The notes beneath the pieces were generated by a model, which was given only the letters and a program-made list of their open reading frames with translations, was not told where the DNA came from and did not search any database. Shown here piece after piece: positions 1-10,527 of a DNA stretch of 64,000 nt; the stretch's first letter is position 1, and each line of letters starts with the position of its first letter. The position numbers and the translations under genes were made by a program. The DNA comes from Prevotella sp. (GTDB lineage: Bacteria; Bacteroidota; Bacteroidia; Bacteroidales; Bacteroidaceae): contig JAFVFY010000030.1 of the NCBI GenBank assembly GCA_017475265.1, forward strand, positions 1 to 64,000, read 5' to 3'.

Positions 1-72
1 AAGTTGGGGCTTATGCCTTACCTATAATATATTGTTATGAGAAGTAATTATGCTAAGTAATTCGAAAAATTA

Positions 73-1038
73 TCAAGCAATCAGCAATTTAGCATCAGCA
101 TGGGTATGACTACTTTGCATAACGATAAACTTGTCATAAAAGAACAGCTCCACTTGCCACCTGTATTTATAAAGGAGGGCAATGTCCTTGGCTTTGAGCA
201 TGAAGTTGTTCGTGTAGTAGACGAAACAGCGATGCAACTCTGGGGCATAATGGACAATCCGCCTGAGTGTGCCTGGGTATTTCTCCTTGTTCTCCTCTTT
301 TGTGAAGCGGATGCCCTGGTCTCTGAGTACGTTGTCAGTACCATCCAACATGTCCTCCCCATCGACAACTTCGTATGCGGGCTTGCCTTTTTCCCTGATG
401 ATGAAGAAAGCCTTGAACACATTAATCTGATAGAGTCTTGCAAGGTCGAAGTAGCCCCTGTCGAACACGTAGCAGGCCAATGGCTCGTATGTGAACCAGT
501 CCATCGCATTGACATCATGCACCTTGGCATTGGTGATTCTGTAGAACACGGGGATTTCCGTGACGATGTCAATCTGTGTGTGGATTTTGATGCCAGACTT
601 CGTGCTTCTGAACTTTGCCCACTTGAATACGGCCATGCAGAGGTCGATTGTCGTGGAGTCGATGGCGTAGAACCTGCCATGCAGCTCGAACTCCCGGGTA
701 ATGCGCTTGCTCTGGGCGATGCCCACCATGTGGAAAGCGAACTCCTCAAAAATACGGTAGTCCCTGAGGGCGTTGGCCTTCGGCAGCATCTGTTTGTTAA
801 TGGGAAGGATGCCGAAGCCGAGGTGAAAGGATTTCTTACCATGGGCAATAGTGATGTCTGTAAGTTCCCTGAGGCTTCCACAGCCGATGAGCTGGCCGAA
901 CATCAGAACCAGCATGTGGTTCCAATGCGTCATCGACCACTCCTGGGTTCTGTCGTTGTACTTGGCGACGATGCGCCTGAACTGCCTCTGTGGGAGAAAT
1001 TGGGTTATCTGTGCGAACACGAACTTTCCAATATGCAT
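73..1038 (-). pseudogene. IS4-family transposase, C-terminally truncated
   Basis: DDE transposase of the IS4 type with an N-terminal DUF4372-like segment; such enzymes cut and paste their own insertion sequence. The first catalytic Asp lies in YAIDSTTID, the second in FDRGYFD, and the Glu in the Y-x2-R-x3-E signature (YKYRWQVELFF). Directly after VELFF the expected continuation (a Lys spaced six residues on, then about 60 further residues) is replaced by 21 unrelated residues and a stop, so homology ends near position 139. The usual family length is about 380-400 aa against 321 here. The missing Lys and C-terminus make activity unlikely. A TAnnTTTG-like promoter element (CAAAGGTA on the plus strand, about 1065-1072) lies upstream. 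Terminal inverted repeats could not be identified. Confidence 0.8.
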
Positions 1039-1228
1039 ATCTGCTCCGACTTATAAACGGATGCAAAGGTACGCATTTCGATTTTGACACCGATGTAAGC
1101 ATGCCGCCTAGCGGAAATTCAATACAAATTAACTTAAACTTATTTAAACTTTGCATACAAAACGGATTCCTTTTCAAAAGTCGGACACGCCCAGCCCTTT
1201 GTACATCGGCGTTTCGAGAGTTTTTAAC

Positions 1229-1947
1229 AGACGCGAGTGGAATTCGTCGAGCGGACGGGCAAGAACACAGACTCAGCCTACGCCCGGCGCTCGGATGCCA
1301 TCCTCTCCGACCATGGCATAGACACGGTGACGGGCATTCCCGGTACGGACGCAAAGATTCCTGCGCAGGCAATTGTGCCCTCCGGTGCGGCTACAGCCGA
1401 CAAGGAGGCGGTAGAGGCACTGGCAAGACGGTACAACGAGGGCAGGGATGAGCGTCTCAGGATACCAAAGCCGCTTATATCCGTGCTGCCGGAGGGAAGG
1501 CCGGACGACTGCATATACGTATATGTTGACGACGTGCTGACGAAGCACCAGAAGGAATGCCGCTAGCCGGGCAGCAGGCGCACGACCAGGTTCGTCGCCA
1601 CAACGGTCATATCCATACAGCACGGCGACAGCAAATACAACATCGCCGCAGACGGTATGCAGGAGGCATTCAGGCGGCTGATGGCATTCCTGCTCGCAAA
1701 CAGCCTAATGGAGGACAGGCAGCTCATCTTCATCACCGACGGTGCCACGGAAATCAAGGAACATGTACAGCGGTACTTCGGATTCAGGCCCTACACGCTC
1801 CACCTCGACTGGCACCACCTGCAGAAGAAGTGCTACCAGCTCATGTCCTCTGCGCTGAAAGGCGGCAAGAAGATGAAGCAGGAGAAGGATGCCATAGAGC
1901 GGGAACTGTACGGCATCCTCTGGACCGGAAACGTAAAGGGGGCATAA
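1229..1947 (+). pseudogene. Second transposase fragment (ISKra4/ISLre2-like) split by an in-frame amber codon
   Basis: One reading frame runs from about 1229 to a TAA at 1945-1947, interrupted only by a TAG at 1564-1566. Before the stop are segments such as IYVYVDDVLTKHQKECR; after it come FVATTVISIQHGDSKYNIA, LIFITDGATEIKEHV and LHLDWHHLQKKCYQLMSSA. The pattern 'V(D/E)DV..KHQKE', 'DGA.EI', 'LDW.HL.KK' is that of DDE transposases of the ISKra4/ISLre2 kind; the exact family is uncertain. The N-terminus is missing (a stop at 1225-1227 and no plausible upstream homology) and the C-terminus is cut after GNVKGA. It lies next to the truncated IS4 transposase, so this end of the window is an old insertion hot spot. 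Non-functional as it stands. Confidence 0.65.
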
Positions 1948-2056
1948 AGGAGGATGCGCCCTCGCTCAGGCTTCGGCTTTGTTCAGAGAACGAGTGCAAA
2001 AATAAAAGAAATCCAGAACTACACAAATAATTGAGGAAGAAAATGCGAGAAAAAGT

Positions 2057-4000
<1,944 letters not shown>

Positions 4001-4003
4001 TGG

Positions 4004-4080
4004 GGATTTACGATTTACGTATTTTCGATTTACGATTTGACTATTTACTATTTACGATTTACGAATTACGAATTTTCGGA
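4004..4080. repeat. Intergenic GATTTACG-type tandem repeat
   Basis: Imperfect tandem copies of GATTTACG, ATTTACT and ATTTGACT fill the gap between mscS and the Lpt permease gene. A second block of the same composition lies at about 4956-4996 in the 5' leader of mscS. No open frame or promoter is evident in the block. Confidence 0.75.
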
Positions 4081-4097
4081 ATAACGTTATAACGAGA

Positions 4098-4952
4098 TTA
4101 CGCCTTATTGACGATGGCGACGTCCATACGGTTGAAGGGGAACATGAAGCCTCGGGTGCGGAGCTGCTGGTAGACGGTCTCGTTCATGTAGAAATAGACC
4201 GTCCAGTAGTCAGGACCGAGACACCAGGAGCGAGTATTCACCTGCAGACCGCTGTCGCCAAGGGCAGAGAGACCTATCCATGGGGCGGCGACGACGGGTG
4301 AGTCAGCCACGGACTCTTTTATGATTTGCGGACAGGCGGCCTGAATCTCGGCGATGGCTTGCTTCACCTCGTCGAGGTCACTGCCGTAGGCTACTTGGAA
4401 AGCTAAGTCCACGCGGCGGTATTTCTCTGTGCTGTAGTTCTTCATCGAGCCGGTGGAGAGTCCGCCGTTGGGGATGATGATGGTCTGCGCATCGGTGGTG
4501 CGCAGGATGGTGTTGAAGATTTGTATCTCCTTCACGGTGCCAGCATATCCCTGCGCCTCGATGTAGTCGCCCACTTTGAAGGGCTTGAAGAGCAGAATCA
4601 TCACGCCACCGGCGAAGTTCTGCAACGTGCCGCTCAGCGCCATGCCGATGGCAACACCCGCCGAAGCGAAGAGGGCGATGAACGACGATGTCTCGATGCC
4701 CAGAACGGAGATAATGACGATGGCCAGCGACAGCCACAGCGCCACACTCACTATGCTGCTTAGGAAAGAAAACAGCGAGGGGTCTACGTTGCTGCGCTCC
4801 AACATCTTCATCACCAGCCGCGTCGCCCACTTGATAAGCCAGCGACCAATGATATAGATAATAACTGCCAGAATGGCGTTCTTGCAAAAAGTCAGTGCCC
4901 ACGACATCAGCTGGTCGTAGGGCATAGTGGAAAGGAGTTTCTCAAACACCAT
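4098..4952 (-). CDS. MscS-family mechanosensitive channel
   Basis: Small-conductance mechanosensitive channel of the inner membrane that opens under membrane tension and protects the cell from hypo-osmotic lysis. It is 284 aa, close to E. coli MscS (286 aa). Membrane segments lie at about residues 20-42 and 62-85, and the pore helix TM3 (about 88-120) is rich in Gly and Ala (ASAGVAIGMALSGTLQNFAGG), as expected. The beta domain follows with FKVGDYIEAQGYAGTVKEI and the C-terminal alpha/beta domain to the end. A -7 element (TAATTTTG on the minus strand, 5026-5019) lies 67 bp upstream, and the leader between it and the ATG consists largely of ATTTACG-type repeats. It is divergent from the DedA-type gene. 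Confidence 0.92.
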   Translation of the reverse strand: MVFEKLLSTMPYDQLMSWALTFCKNAILAVIIYIIGRWLIKWATRLVMKMLERSNVDPSLFSFLSSIVSVALWLSLAIVIISVLGIETSSFIALFASAGVAIGMALSGTLQNFAGGVMILLFKPFKVGDYIEAQGYAGTVKEIQIFNTILRTTDAQTIIIPNGGLSTGSMKNYSTEKYRRVDLAFQVAYGSDLDEVKQAIAEIQAACPQIIKESVADSPVVAAPWIGLSALGDSGLQVNTRSWCLGPDYWTVYFYMNETVYQQLRTRGFMFPFNRMDVAIVNKA

Positions 4953-5064
4953 GGGGATTTACAATTTACAAATTTACGATTTACTATTTGGGTGTTGGGT
5001 GTTTTTAAAATTTGGCTGCAAAATTACGAAAAAAGTGCGATATGGCATCATTTATTCACCTAAA

Positions 5065-5096
5065 TTTGCCTCTTTCACCTTTTTTACCTACCTTTG
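5065..5096 (+). promoter_or_regulatory. Bacteroidota-type promoter for the DedA gene
   Basis: A -33 TTTG at 5065-5068 and a -7 TACCTTTG at 5089-5096 are separated by 20 bases, matching the TTTG-N19-21-TAnnTTTG consensus of the primary sigma factor in Bacteroides and relatives. The ATG of the downstream gene is 35 bp further on. Confidence 0.75.
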
Positions 5097-5131
5097 CACC
5101 CGATTTTCAAAGTCTAGACACAAAAAACGGA

Positions 5132-5740
5132 ATGATTTCATCACTTCTGCAAAACCTCAACTATGGCACGATTCTGTTGCTGATGCTCCTGGAGAGCACG
5201 GTGATTCCTGTGCCTTCTGAACTGGTGGTGGCTCCTGCCGCCTACCATGCCGCCACGGGTGGCCTCAATGTTTTTCTCGTGGTGCTCTTTGCCACCATCG
5301 GTGCCGATCTGGGTGCCAGCATTAATTATTTCGTGGCACTCTACGTGGGGCGTCCCGTGGTGTATAAGTTTGCCAACAGCAAGTGGGGCAAGATGTGCCT
5401 GCTGAATCAGGAGAAGGTGGAGAAGAGCGAGCGCTACTTCGACGACCACGGCGTTGCTGCCACGCTCACTGGGCGACTGATTCCAGGCATACGCCACCTG
5501 ATAAGCATCCCCGCTGGACTGGCGAGGATGAATTACTGGCGCTTCCTGCTCTATACGACTATCGGTGCGGGCGTGTGGCACGCCATATTGGCAGCCCTTG
5601 GCTGGTATCTGCACAGCATCGTGCCTGAAGACCAACTGGAGACCACCATTGAGCAGTACAACCGCTACATCATCATCGGCATCCTTGGCATTGTAGCTAT
5701 CGCCGTGGCCTGGCTGCTGCTGAGGCGTCGGCCTCGATGA
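5132..5740 (+). CDS. DedA-family membrane protein (SNARE-associated/VTT domain)
   Basis: Multi-pass inner-membrane protein of the DedA family, whose members are linked to membrane homeostasis and, for several, to undecaprenyl-phosphate or phospholipid flipping. The 202-aa product carries the family landmarks: an early E-STVIPVPSE motif (residues about 20-29), 'GADLGASINYFVALYVGR' (about 57-74), and the conserved 'GRLIPGIRHLISIPAGLARM' (about 111-130), followed by a C-terminal helix and an Arg-rich end. The ATG at 5132 was chosen because an upstream in-frame ATG (5012) would precede the promoter. Its last 44 bases overlap, tail to tail, the 3' end of ispG on the other strand. Confidence 0.9.
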   Translation: MISSLLQNLNYGTILLLMLLESTVIPVPSELVVAPAAYHAATGGLNVFLVVLFATIGADLGASINYFVALYVGRPVVYKFANSKWGKMCLLNQEKVEKSERYFDDHGVAATLTGRLIPGIRHLISIPAGLARMNYWRFLLYTTIGAGVWHAILAALGWYLHSIVPEDQLETTIEQYNRYIIIGILGIVAIAVAWLLLRRRPR

Positions 5741-7088
5741 GCTGTAGCAGCCGCTCAACGGCCTGTTCTTCGGGGATGTTCTTTTCCACACACTCCTTTT
5801 TCCGATAGAGCGACACCTTTCCTCGGGCGGCGCCAACGTAGCCATAGTCGGCATCGGCCATCTCGCCCGGACCGTTGACGATGCAGCCCATGATGGCGAT
5901 TTTAAGTCCAACGAGGTGGCTGGTGGCAGCCTTGATACGGCGTATGGTGTCTTGCAGGTTGTAGAGCGTACGACCGCAGCCAGGACAGGAGATGTATTCC
6001 GTCTTGGTGAACTTGATGCGGGCAGCTTGGAGGATGGAGTCGGCAAGTTCGACAAGACGGGACTCTTCGTAAAACTTATTGCAAATAATCAATTTTTTAG
6101 CTTTGCGGTCAATAAGCAGTGGCCCGACGGCCATAGCGGCTTTGAGCTGCAATGTTTCCCAATCTTGACAAAAGACGGTAAGTGTGATGGTGTCATCCTT
6201 GATACTGGCCTCTGCCTCTGCACGAAGAGCAGTACACTCTTCTATCAAATCCACCAGCTTTCGTGCCACGGGAATCTCGGCCTCTGGCTCCTCGGAAAGG
6301 GAGACGCGGATGGTGTCGCCGATACCCTCGGTGAGCAATGCGCCGATGCCCAGTGCACTCTTGATGCGCCCGTCCTCACCCTCGCCAGCCTCGGTGACAC
6401 CTAGGTGCAGGGGGTAGTGCATGTCCTCGGCATCCATAGCCTTAACAAGCAGTCGGACGCTCTGCACCATGACAATGGGATTGGAAGCCTTGATGCTGAT
6501 AACCACTTCATCGAACTGCTCACGGCGGAAGATGCGCAGGAACTCCATGCAGCTCTCCACGATGCCTGCGGGGGTGTCGCCATAGCGCGACATGATGCGG
6601 TCGGAGAGCGAGCCGTGGTTCACGCCAATGCGCACAGCGGTGTGGTGCTCCTTACATATATTAATAAAAGGTACGAGGCGACGTTCTATTTTCAGCAGCT
6701 CCTCGCGATACTCCTCGTCGGTATACTCCAGATGCTTGAACGTACGGCCTGGGTCTACGTAATTGCCGGGGTTGATGCGTACCTTCTCGCAGTAGCGTGC
6801 GGCCACATCGGCCACGTCGGAACGGAAGTGTACGTCGGCCACGAGGGGCTGGTTGTAGCCGTCGGCTTTAAGGCGGGCAGAGATGTTCTTCATGTTCTCC
6901 GCCTCACGGTTGCCCTGAGTGGTAAAACGCACCAGCTCGCCGCCGGCATCAATAATGCGCTTGGCCTGGGCGACACAGGCCTCGGTGTCGTTGGTGTCGG
7001 TAGTAGCCATCGACTGTATGCGGATAGGATTATCGCCGCCAATGGCAATGTTGCCCACATGGGCAACAGTGGTCTTCCTTCTTTTCAT
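5697..7088 (-). CDS. ispG: 4-hydroxy-3-methylbut-2-enyl-diphosphate synthase (IspG/GcpE), short form
   Basis: Iron-sulfur enzyme of the non-mevalonate isoprenoid pathway that converts methylerythritol cyclodiphosphate into hydroxymethylbutenyl diphosphate. The TIM-barrel part runs from about residue 8 to 285 (IQSMATTDTNDTEA; VRINPGNYVDPGRTF; RIGVNHGSLSDR). The C-terminal reductase-like domain has the three cluster cysteines in SCPGCGRT and MGCIVNGPGE, with the Glu as fourth ligand. At 463 aa it falls between the two-domain enzyme of E. coli (about 370 aa) and the three-domain form usual in Bacteroidota and plants (over 600 aa). Only about 80 residues separate barrel and C-terminal domain, so the inserted domain appears largely lost. 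Last gene of the GNAT-purE-ispG operon. Confidence 0.93.
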   Translation of the reverse strand: MKRRKTTVAHVGNIAIGGDNPIRIQSMATTDTNDTEACVAQAKRIIDAGGELVRFTTQGNREAENMKNISARLKADGYNQPLVADVHFRSDVADVAARYCEKVRINPGNYVDPGRTFKHLEYTDEEYREELLKIERRLVPFINICKEHHTAVRIGVNHGSLSDRIMSRYGDTPAGIVESCMEFLRIFRREQFDEVVISIKASNPIVMVQSVRLLVKAMDAEDMHYPLHLGVTEAGEGEDGRIKSALGIGALLTEGIGDTIRVSLSEEPEAEIPVARKLVDLIEECTALRAEAEASIKDDTITLTVFCQDWETLQLKAAMAVGPLLIDRKAKKLIICNKFYEESRLVELADSILQAARIKFTKTEYISCPGCGRTLYNLQDTIRRIKAATSHLVGLKIAIMGCIVNGPGEMADADYGYVGAARGKVSLYRKKECVEKNIPEEQAVERLLQLIEADASAAARPRR

Positions 7089-7098
7089 GCTGGGGGAG

Positions 7099-7117
7099 GT
7101 TGCGACAGAGTCGCAAC
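7099..7117. repeat. Short perfect palindrome between purE and ispG
   Basis: Arms GTTGCGAC (7099-7106) and GTCGCAAC (7110-7117) flank a 3-base loop in the 45-bp purE-ispG gap. It is GC-rich and lacks a T-tract in the direction of transcription, so it is more likely an RNA processing or REP-like element than a terminator. Confidence 0.6.
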
Positions 7118-7133
7118 ATACGGAACGGGTGGA

Positions 7134-7640
7134 TTAGTTGGTTTTGTAGTTGTAGTGAAGTTGAGCTAGGTCGGTGTTGGCCTTCTCAATTTTGGCTTTC
7201 AGGCCTTCCTTATGGTTGGCCAGGCGCTGGCCGAGGATGGGGTTGTTTAAAGCGAGCATCTGACAGGCCAGCAAGGCGGCGTTCTGTGCAGCGTTTACGC
7301 CTACCGTTGCCACAGGGATTCCCGGCGGCATCTGCACGATGGAGAGCAGGGCATCGAGTCCGTCGAGCATACCTTTAATGGGCACGCCGATGACAGGCAG
7401 GGTGGTCTGTGCGGCTATCACACCAGGCAGGGCAGCCGACATGCCGGCAGCAGCGATGATGACTTTCACGCCACGTCCAGCAGCCTCGCGGGCAAACTGC
7501 TCCACGGCCTGGGGAGTGCGGTGGGCAGAAAGGGCGTTCACTTCAAATGGCACCTGCAGTTCCTCGAGCTGTTGGCAGGCTTTCTCCATAACAGGCAGGT
7601 CGCTGGTGCTGCCCATGATGATACTTACTAGTGGATTCAT
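7134..7640 (-). CDS. purE: N5-carboxyaminoimidazole ribonucleotide mutase (PurE class I)
   Basis: Purine biosynthesis enzyme that moves the carboxyl group of N5-CAIR to give CAIR. It is 168 aa, the usual class I length. The N-terminal [15 protein letters not shown] carries the SxSD nucleotide-binding signature, followed by 'SAHRTP' and the catalytic-His loop, then '[16 protein letters not shown]' and 'PVIGVPI'. Its ATG is 23 bp downstream of the stop of the GNAT-like gene and its stop 45 bp upstream of ispG, so the three are probably co-transcribed from the promoter at 8833-8840. Confidence 0.96.
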   Translation of the reverse strand: MNPLVSIIMGSTSDLPVMEKACQQLEELQVPFEVNALSAHRTPQAVEQFAREAAGRGVKVIIAAAGMSAALPGVIAAQTTLPVIGVPIKGMLDGLDALLSIVQMPPGIPVATVGVNAAQNAALLACQMLALNNPILGQRLANHKEGLKAKIEKANTDLAQLHYNYKTN

Positions 7641-7663
7641 AATATAGGGAGTTAGGGGAAGTG

Positions 7664-8824
7664 CTAAAGTGCTTTCTTATAGCAGCGGCGGCGTTTGTGC
7701 AGTTCGTTCTCCAGATAGGACCACTGGCTCTGCACTTTCCCGTTGGTCTCCATCTCCACGTGGGTCTCGCCCCAGAGGAAGCCATACTTCTGGTAGATGG
7801 GGATAAGGTCGTAGAAGAGTAGCGCATTAGCCCCTTTGGAGCGATACTCAGGCAGCACGCCGATGAGCAGACAGTCCACGACATCGGTCTTCTTGAACTT
7901 CAGTGCCCGTATCAAGTGCCACCAGCCGAAGGGGAAGAGTCGTCCGTTATGGCATTTCTGAAGGGCCTTGGTCAGAGAGGGAATAGTGATGCCCACGCCC
8001 ACAAGGTCGTGGTCGGGGGTGTTCCAGTCCTCCACAAGACAGAGCAGTTCAAAGTCCAGGAAGTTGAAGTAGCGTTTGATGTACTCGTCAATCTGTCTCT
8101 GTGTCATCTGGCTATAGCCGTATAGATTTTCGAAGGTACGATTGATGACATTGAAGACGCGCTGACCGTACTGTCGTGGGCCGAAGACATCCTTTTTCGT
8201 TATCTTCGTCACGTGGAGGTTGTAGCGGGCCATGGTCAGTTCGGCTACGCGGCGGAACTTCTCGGGCACGCCTTCCTTGGGCACATAGAGTTTGTATTCC
8301 ACATAGTCGTTGTCCTTCTCGTAGCCCTCCATCTTCTCCATGAGCTGCGGATAATAGGAGTAGTTGTAGATTGTGGCCATGGTGCCCAGCTCCTCAAATC
8401 CCTTGATGAGCATCCCTTCAGGATCCATATCGGTGAATCCCAGAGGACCAATGATTTCCTTCATGCCATGCCGGCGTCCGAAATCCTCCACGGCAGTAAG
8501 CAGCGCGCGGAGTACCTCCTCGTCGTCGACGAGGTCGAGCCATCCGAAGCGCACGCAGGGACGATTCCATTGTTCGTTATAGCGGCGATTGATGATAGCA
8601 GCCACACGGCCCACCACGCGACTATCGCGCAGGGCGAGGTAGTATTCTGTGTCACAGAATTCAAAGGCGGGGTTCGTGTGTTTCAGGAAAGGGCTAAGCG
8701 TGCGTACCTCGTCGAGGTGCAGGTTAGGGGCGTCGTACTTGTTGCCACGGTACAGGTCATAATGCAGCTGGATGAATTGCTCCAACTGGCTTTTCGACTC
8801 CACTCGTTTTATCTCTACTGCCAT
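7664..8824 (-). CDS. GNAT-fold acyltransferase-like protein
   Basis: Cytosolic protein of 386 aa resembling a group of Bacteroidota proteins with a tandem GNAT (N-acetyltransferase) fold; substrate unknown. The N-terminal half has [21 protein letters not shown] (the beta4 region that lines acetyl-CoA) and the C-terminal half has '[20 protein letters not shown]', where V-x-P-x-x-R-x-K-G-x is a good match to the GNAT pyrophosphate-binding loop. The ATG at 8824 was preferred over one at 8863: a TATCTTTG promoter element at 8840-8833 lies between them, leaving a leader of only a few bases. First gene of an apparent operon with purE and ispG, which suggests growth-linked expression but does not reveal its substrate. 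Confidence 0.75.
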   Translation of the reverse strand: MAVEIKRVESKSQLEQFIQLHYDLYRGNKYDAPNLHLDEVRTLSPFLKHTNPAFEFCDTEYYLALRDSRVVGRVAAIINRRYNEQWNRPCVRFGWLDLVDDEEVLRALLTAVEDFGRRHGMKEIIGPLGFTDMDPEGMLIKGFEELGTMATIYNYSYYPQLMEKMEGYEKDNDYVEYKLYVPKEGVPEKFRRVAELTMARYNLHVTKITKKDVFGPRQYGQRVFNVINRTFENLYGYSQMTQRQIDEYIKRYFNFLDFELLCLVEDWNTPDHDLVGVGITIPSLTKALQKCHNGRLFPFGWWHLIRALKFKKTDVVDCLLIGVLPEYRSKGANALLFYDLIPIYQKYGFLWGETHVEMETNGKVQSQWSYLENELHKRRRCYKKAL

Positions 8825-8832
8825 TGTGGCTG

Positions 8833-8840
8833 CAAAGATA
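8833..8840 (-). promoter_or_regulatory. -7 promoter element of the GNAT-purE-ispG operon
   Basis: TATCTTTG on the minus strand fits TAnnTTTG. Its last base is 8 bases from the chosen ATG at 8824, so the mRNA would be leaderless or nearly so. Confidence 0.65.
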
Positions 8841-8917
8841 CGCCTTTTTCTGCAATCGAACAAGAAAAACAGAGAAAAGTTTGAATAATAATAGGAAAAA
8901 TGTGCAACGTAGGGGTT

Positions 8918-10354
8918 CTATCGCTTCATCTTACCTTGCAGGAAGTCGTAATATTCCTTGGGGTCAACCTCCTCTGGGAAGAGGTGGCTGAGAACCAGCT
9001 TACACTCCTTGGGGTTCCGCTCGCACGCCTTTTTAAGGTTGTCGAGGAACTCGGCGTAAAGCTTCAGTTCGTAGCAACAAAGGGCCATGTAGGCATAGCC
9101 GTCCTTGTGACCCTTGGGCACTACACGAAAGAAGTTGGTGAAGAGTGAGTGGGCGGCTTCGAGATAACGGTTATCGTAAATAGAGACGATGACGCGCAGG
9201 AGCGTTGTCAGCGGCTCTGTACTCTCCCTGACGGCCTTCTTGAAGTGCTCCTCGGCTTCCTCCATGTGTCCGTCGGAGAGCAGGATATGACCCTTTATTA
9301 CCTCTATCTGTACATGGTCGCAGTCGAGCGTATCGGTCATGTCGAGATATTCGATGGCCTTGTCGGTCTCGCCCATCTCGCTATAGGCAAAGGCGAGTTC
9401 CTGATAGATATCAGGCAGGTAGTCTGTTCTAGGGGATTTGTTATCCCCGTATGCCACCTTGATGGCCTCCTGCAGCACCTCGACGGCCTCTTCTCCCCGT
9501 TCCATGTTGATGAGGCAGGTGCCCTGATGCAGCAGAGCGAACTCATCGTCAGGCACCTCATTTGAGTATCGGCGGAAATACTCCAGGGCATCTTCGTAGT
9601 TGCCCAGGCGGAAGAGGGCGTTGGCCTTGGCAATGAGTCCGTCAGGATCCTTGGGGTCGATGGCAATGGCATATTCGCTACTCTGTATGGCATTGTTGAA
9701 ATCCTCGTCCATGAGCTGTGCCGAGGCCAGGGCGTTCCAGTAATATTTCGAGAAGGGGTCGGTGTCGATAAGCTCGTTGAAAACACGCTCGCTGTCCTTG
9801 TACTTCCCCAGTCCGAAGAGCGTCCGGCCCATCAGCTCCTTGAACTCCGGCGTGTCTTCCTGCTTGGCGCGCGACATCCACGCCATGGCCTTCTCGGGGT
9901 AGTTGTAGTCGGCCCAGAGGTTAGCCACGTCGATGACGTAGTCCTGGTATTCGTCGTCAGGCACCTTCTTCAGCTCCTCGCGCAGGTATTCGTCACATTC
10001 CTCCTCGCGCTCCTCGGCCATGAGAATTTCGGCCTTGTCGTAGACGTAGTCGGGCTCGTCGGTCTCTATGATGCGGTCAAGATATTCGCGTGCCTCCTCG
10101 GTGTTGCCATTCCACAGGGCCTCGTGAATCTTGTAGGTCAGCGGTGCGATGGCTCCCGGAGAGAGCGCCAGTGCGAGGTCGATGGCAGCATCGGCTTCGT
10201 CATATTGCTCAGTCATCTGGTAGAAGTCGGCAATCTCGGCCAGCTCGTCAGCATCCATGAACACTGGCTGCCCCGTGTTGACCGCCTCCTCGTAGGTGGC
10301 CAACATCTCACGGAACTCCTCGCTGTCGAAATATTCGTCGCCGGTCTTCTTCAT
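8918..10354 (-). CDS. Tetratricopeptide-repeat protein
   Basis: Acidic 478-aa protein built almost wholly of TPR helical pairs (about 12 units, for example 'PEKAMAWMSRAKQEDTP', 'NYEDALEYFRRYSNEVPDD', 'GETDKAIEYLDMTDTLD'). No signal peptide or membrane segment is seen, so it probably acts as a cytosolic scaffold; its partner is unknown. The start at 10354 (MKKTGDEYF) is preferred over 10408 because a -7 element TACCTTTG (10385-10378) lies between them. Within one TPR loop the sequence 'YGDNKSPRTDYLP' is encoded partly by a GGGGAT-TTGTT-ATCCCC palindrome at 9432-9448 that resembles the core of the palindromic repeats elsewhere in the window, so it may be an in-frame insertion. Confidence 0.85.
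   Translation of the reverse strand: MKKTGDEYFDSEEFREMLATYEEAVNTGQPVFMDADELAEIADFYQMTEQYDEADAAIDLALALSPGAIAPLTYKIHEALWNGNTEEAREYLDRIIETDEPDYVYDKAEILMAEEREEECDEYLREELKKVPDDEYQDYVIDVANLWADYNYPEKAMAWMSRAKQEDTPEFKELMGRTLFGLGKYKDSERVFNELIDTDPFSKYYWNALASAQLMDEDFNNAIQSSEYAIAIDPKDPDGLIAKANALFRLGNYEDALEYFRRYSNEVPDDEFALLHQGTCLINMERGEEAVEVLQEAIKVAYGDNKSPRTDYLPDIYQELAFAYSEMGETDKAIEYLDMTDTLDCDHVQIEVIKGHILLSDGHMEEAEEHFKKAVRESTEPLTTLLRVIVSIYDNRYLEAAHSLFTNFFRVVPKGHKDGYAYMALCCYELKLYAEFLDNLKKACERNPKECKLVLSHLFPEEVDPKEYYDFLQGKMKR
9432..9448. repeat. Palindrome inside the TPR gene
   Basis: GGGGAT and ATCCCC arms around TTGTT. It resembles the GGGGATTTGCAATCCCC core of the repeats at 17861-17904, 35739-35784 and 35918-35963. 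It is in frame and falls in a loop between TPR helices. Confidence 0.5.
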
Positions 10355-10377
10355 GTCTGTTTGTTGTTTACGGGATG

Positions 10378-10385
10378 CAAAGGTA
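10378..10385 (-). promoter_or_regulatory. -7 promoter element of the TPR gene
   Basis: TACCTTTG on the minus strand, 23 bases before the ATG at 10354. It is divergent from the promoter of the ATPase gene; a perfect inverted repeat lies between the two. Confidence 0.65.
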
Positions 10386-10417
10386 CGAATTATATTTCGT
10401 ACTGACAAACAATCTAT

Positions 10418-10466
10418 GCAAAATTGTAAAAATGTGGCTCATGTAGTCACATTTTTACAATTTTGC
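10418..10466. promoter_or_regulatory. Perfect 19-bp inverted repeat between divergent promoters
   Basis: Left arm 10418-10436 (GCAAAATTGTAAAAATGTG) and right arm 10448-10466 are exact reverse complements around an 11-base loop. The element lies between the -7 box of the TPR gene (10378-10385) and the promoter of the ATPase gene (10476-10507). It could be an operator for a dimeric regulator or a bidirectional terminator-like hairpin; A-rich and T-rich arms make it symmetric on both strands. Confidence 0.75.
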
Positions 10467-10475
10467 CCATACTTT

Positions 10476-10507
10476 TTTGTTTTTTCCAATTCTTTTTGCT
10501 ACTTTTG
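10476..10507 (+). promoter_or_regulatory. Promoter of the DUF234-type ATPase gene
   Basis: A -33 TTTG at 10476-10479 and -7 TACTTTTG at 10500-10507, spaced by 20 bases. The ATG is at 10528. Confidence 0.7.
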
Positions 10508-10527
10508 CATCGAAATTGCAGACAGCT

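Noticed and set aside
1-72. Left terminal inverted repeat of the IS4 element
   Set aside because: No matching inverted repeat could be found on the other side of the truncated transposase, and the C-terminal end of the element is missing.
100-1056. Long plus-strand open frame opposite the IS4 transposase
   Set aside because: It is the complement of a clearly recognisable transposase, with no known motif or promoter; a shadow frame.
5012-5131. Upstream ATG for the DedA-type gene
   Set aside because: It would lie before the -33/-7 promoter and add 40 residues not found in the family.
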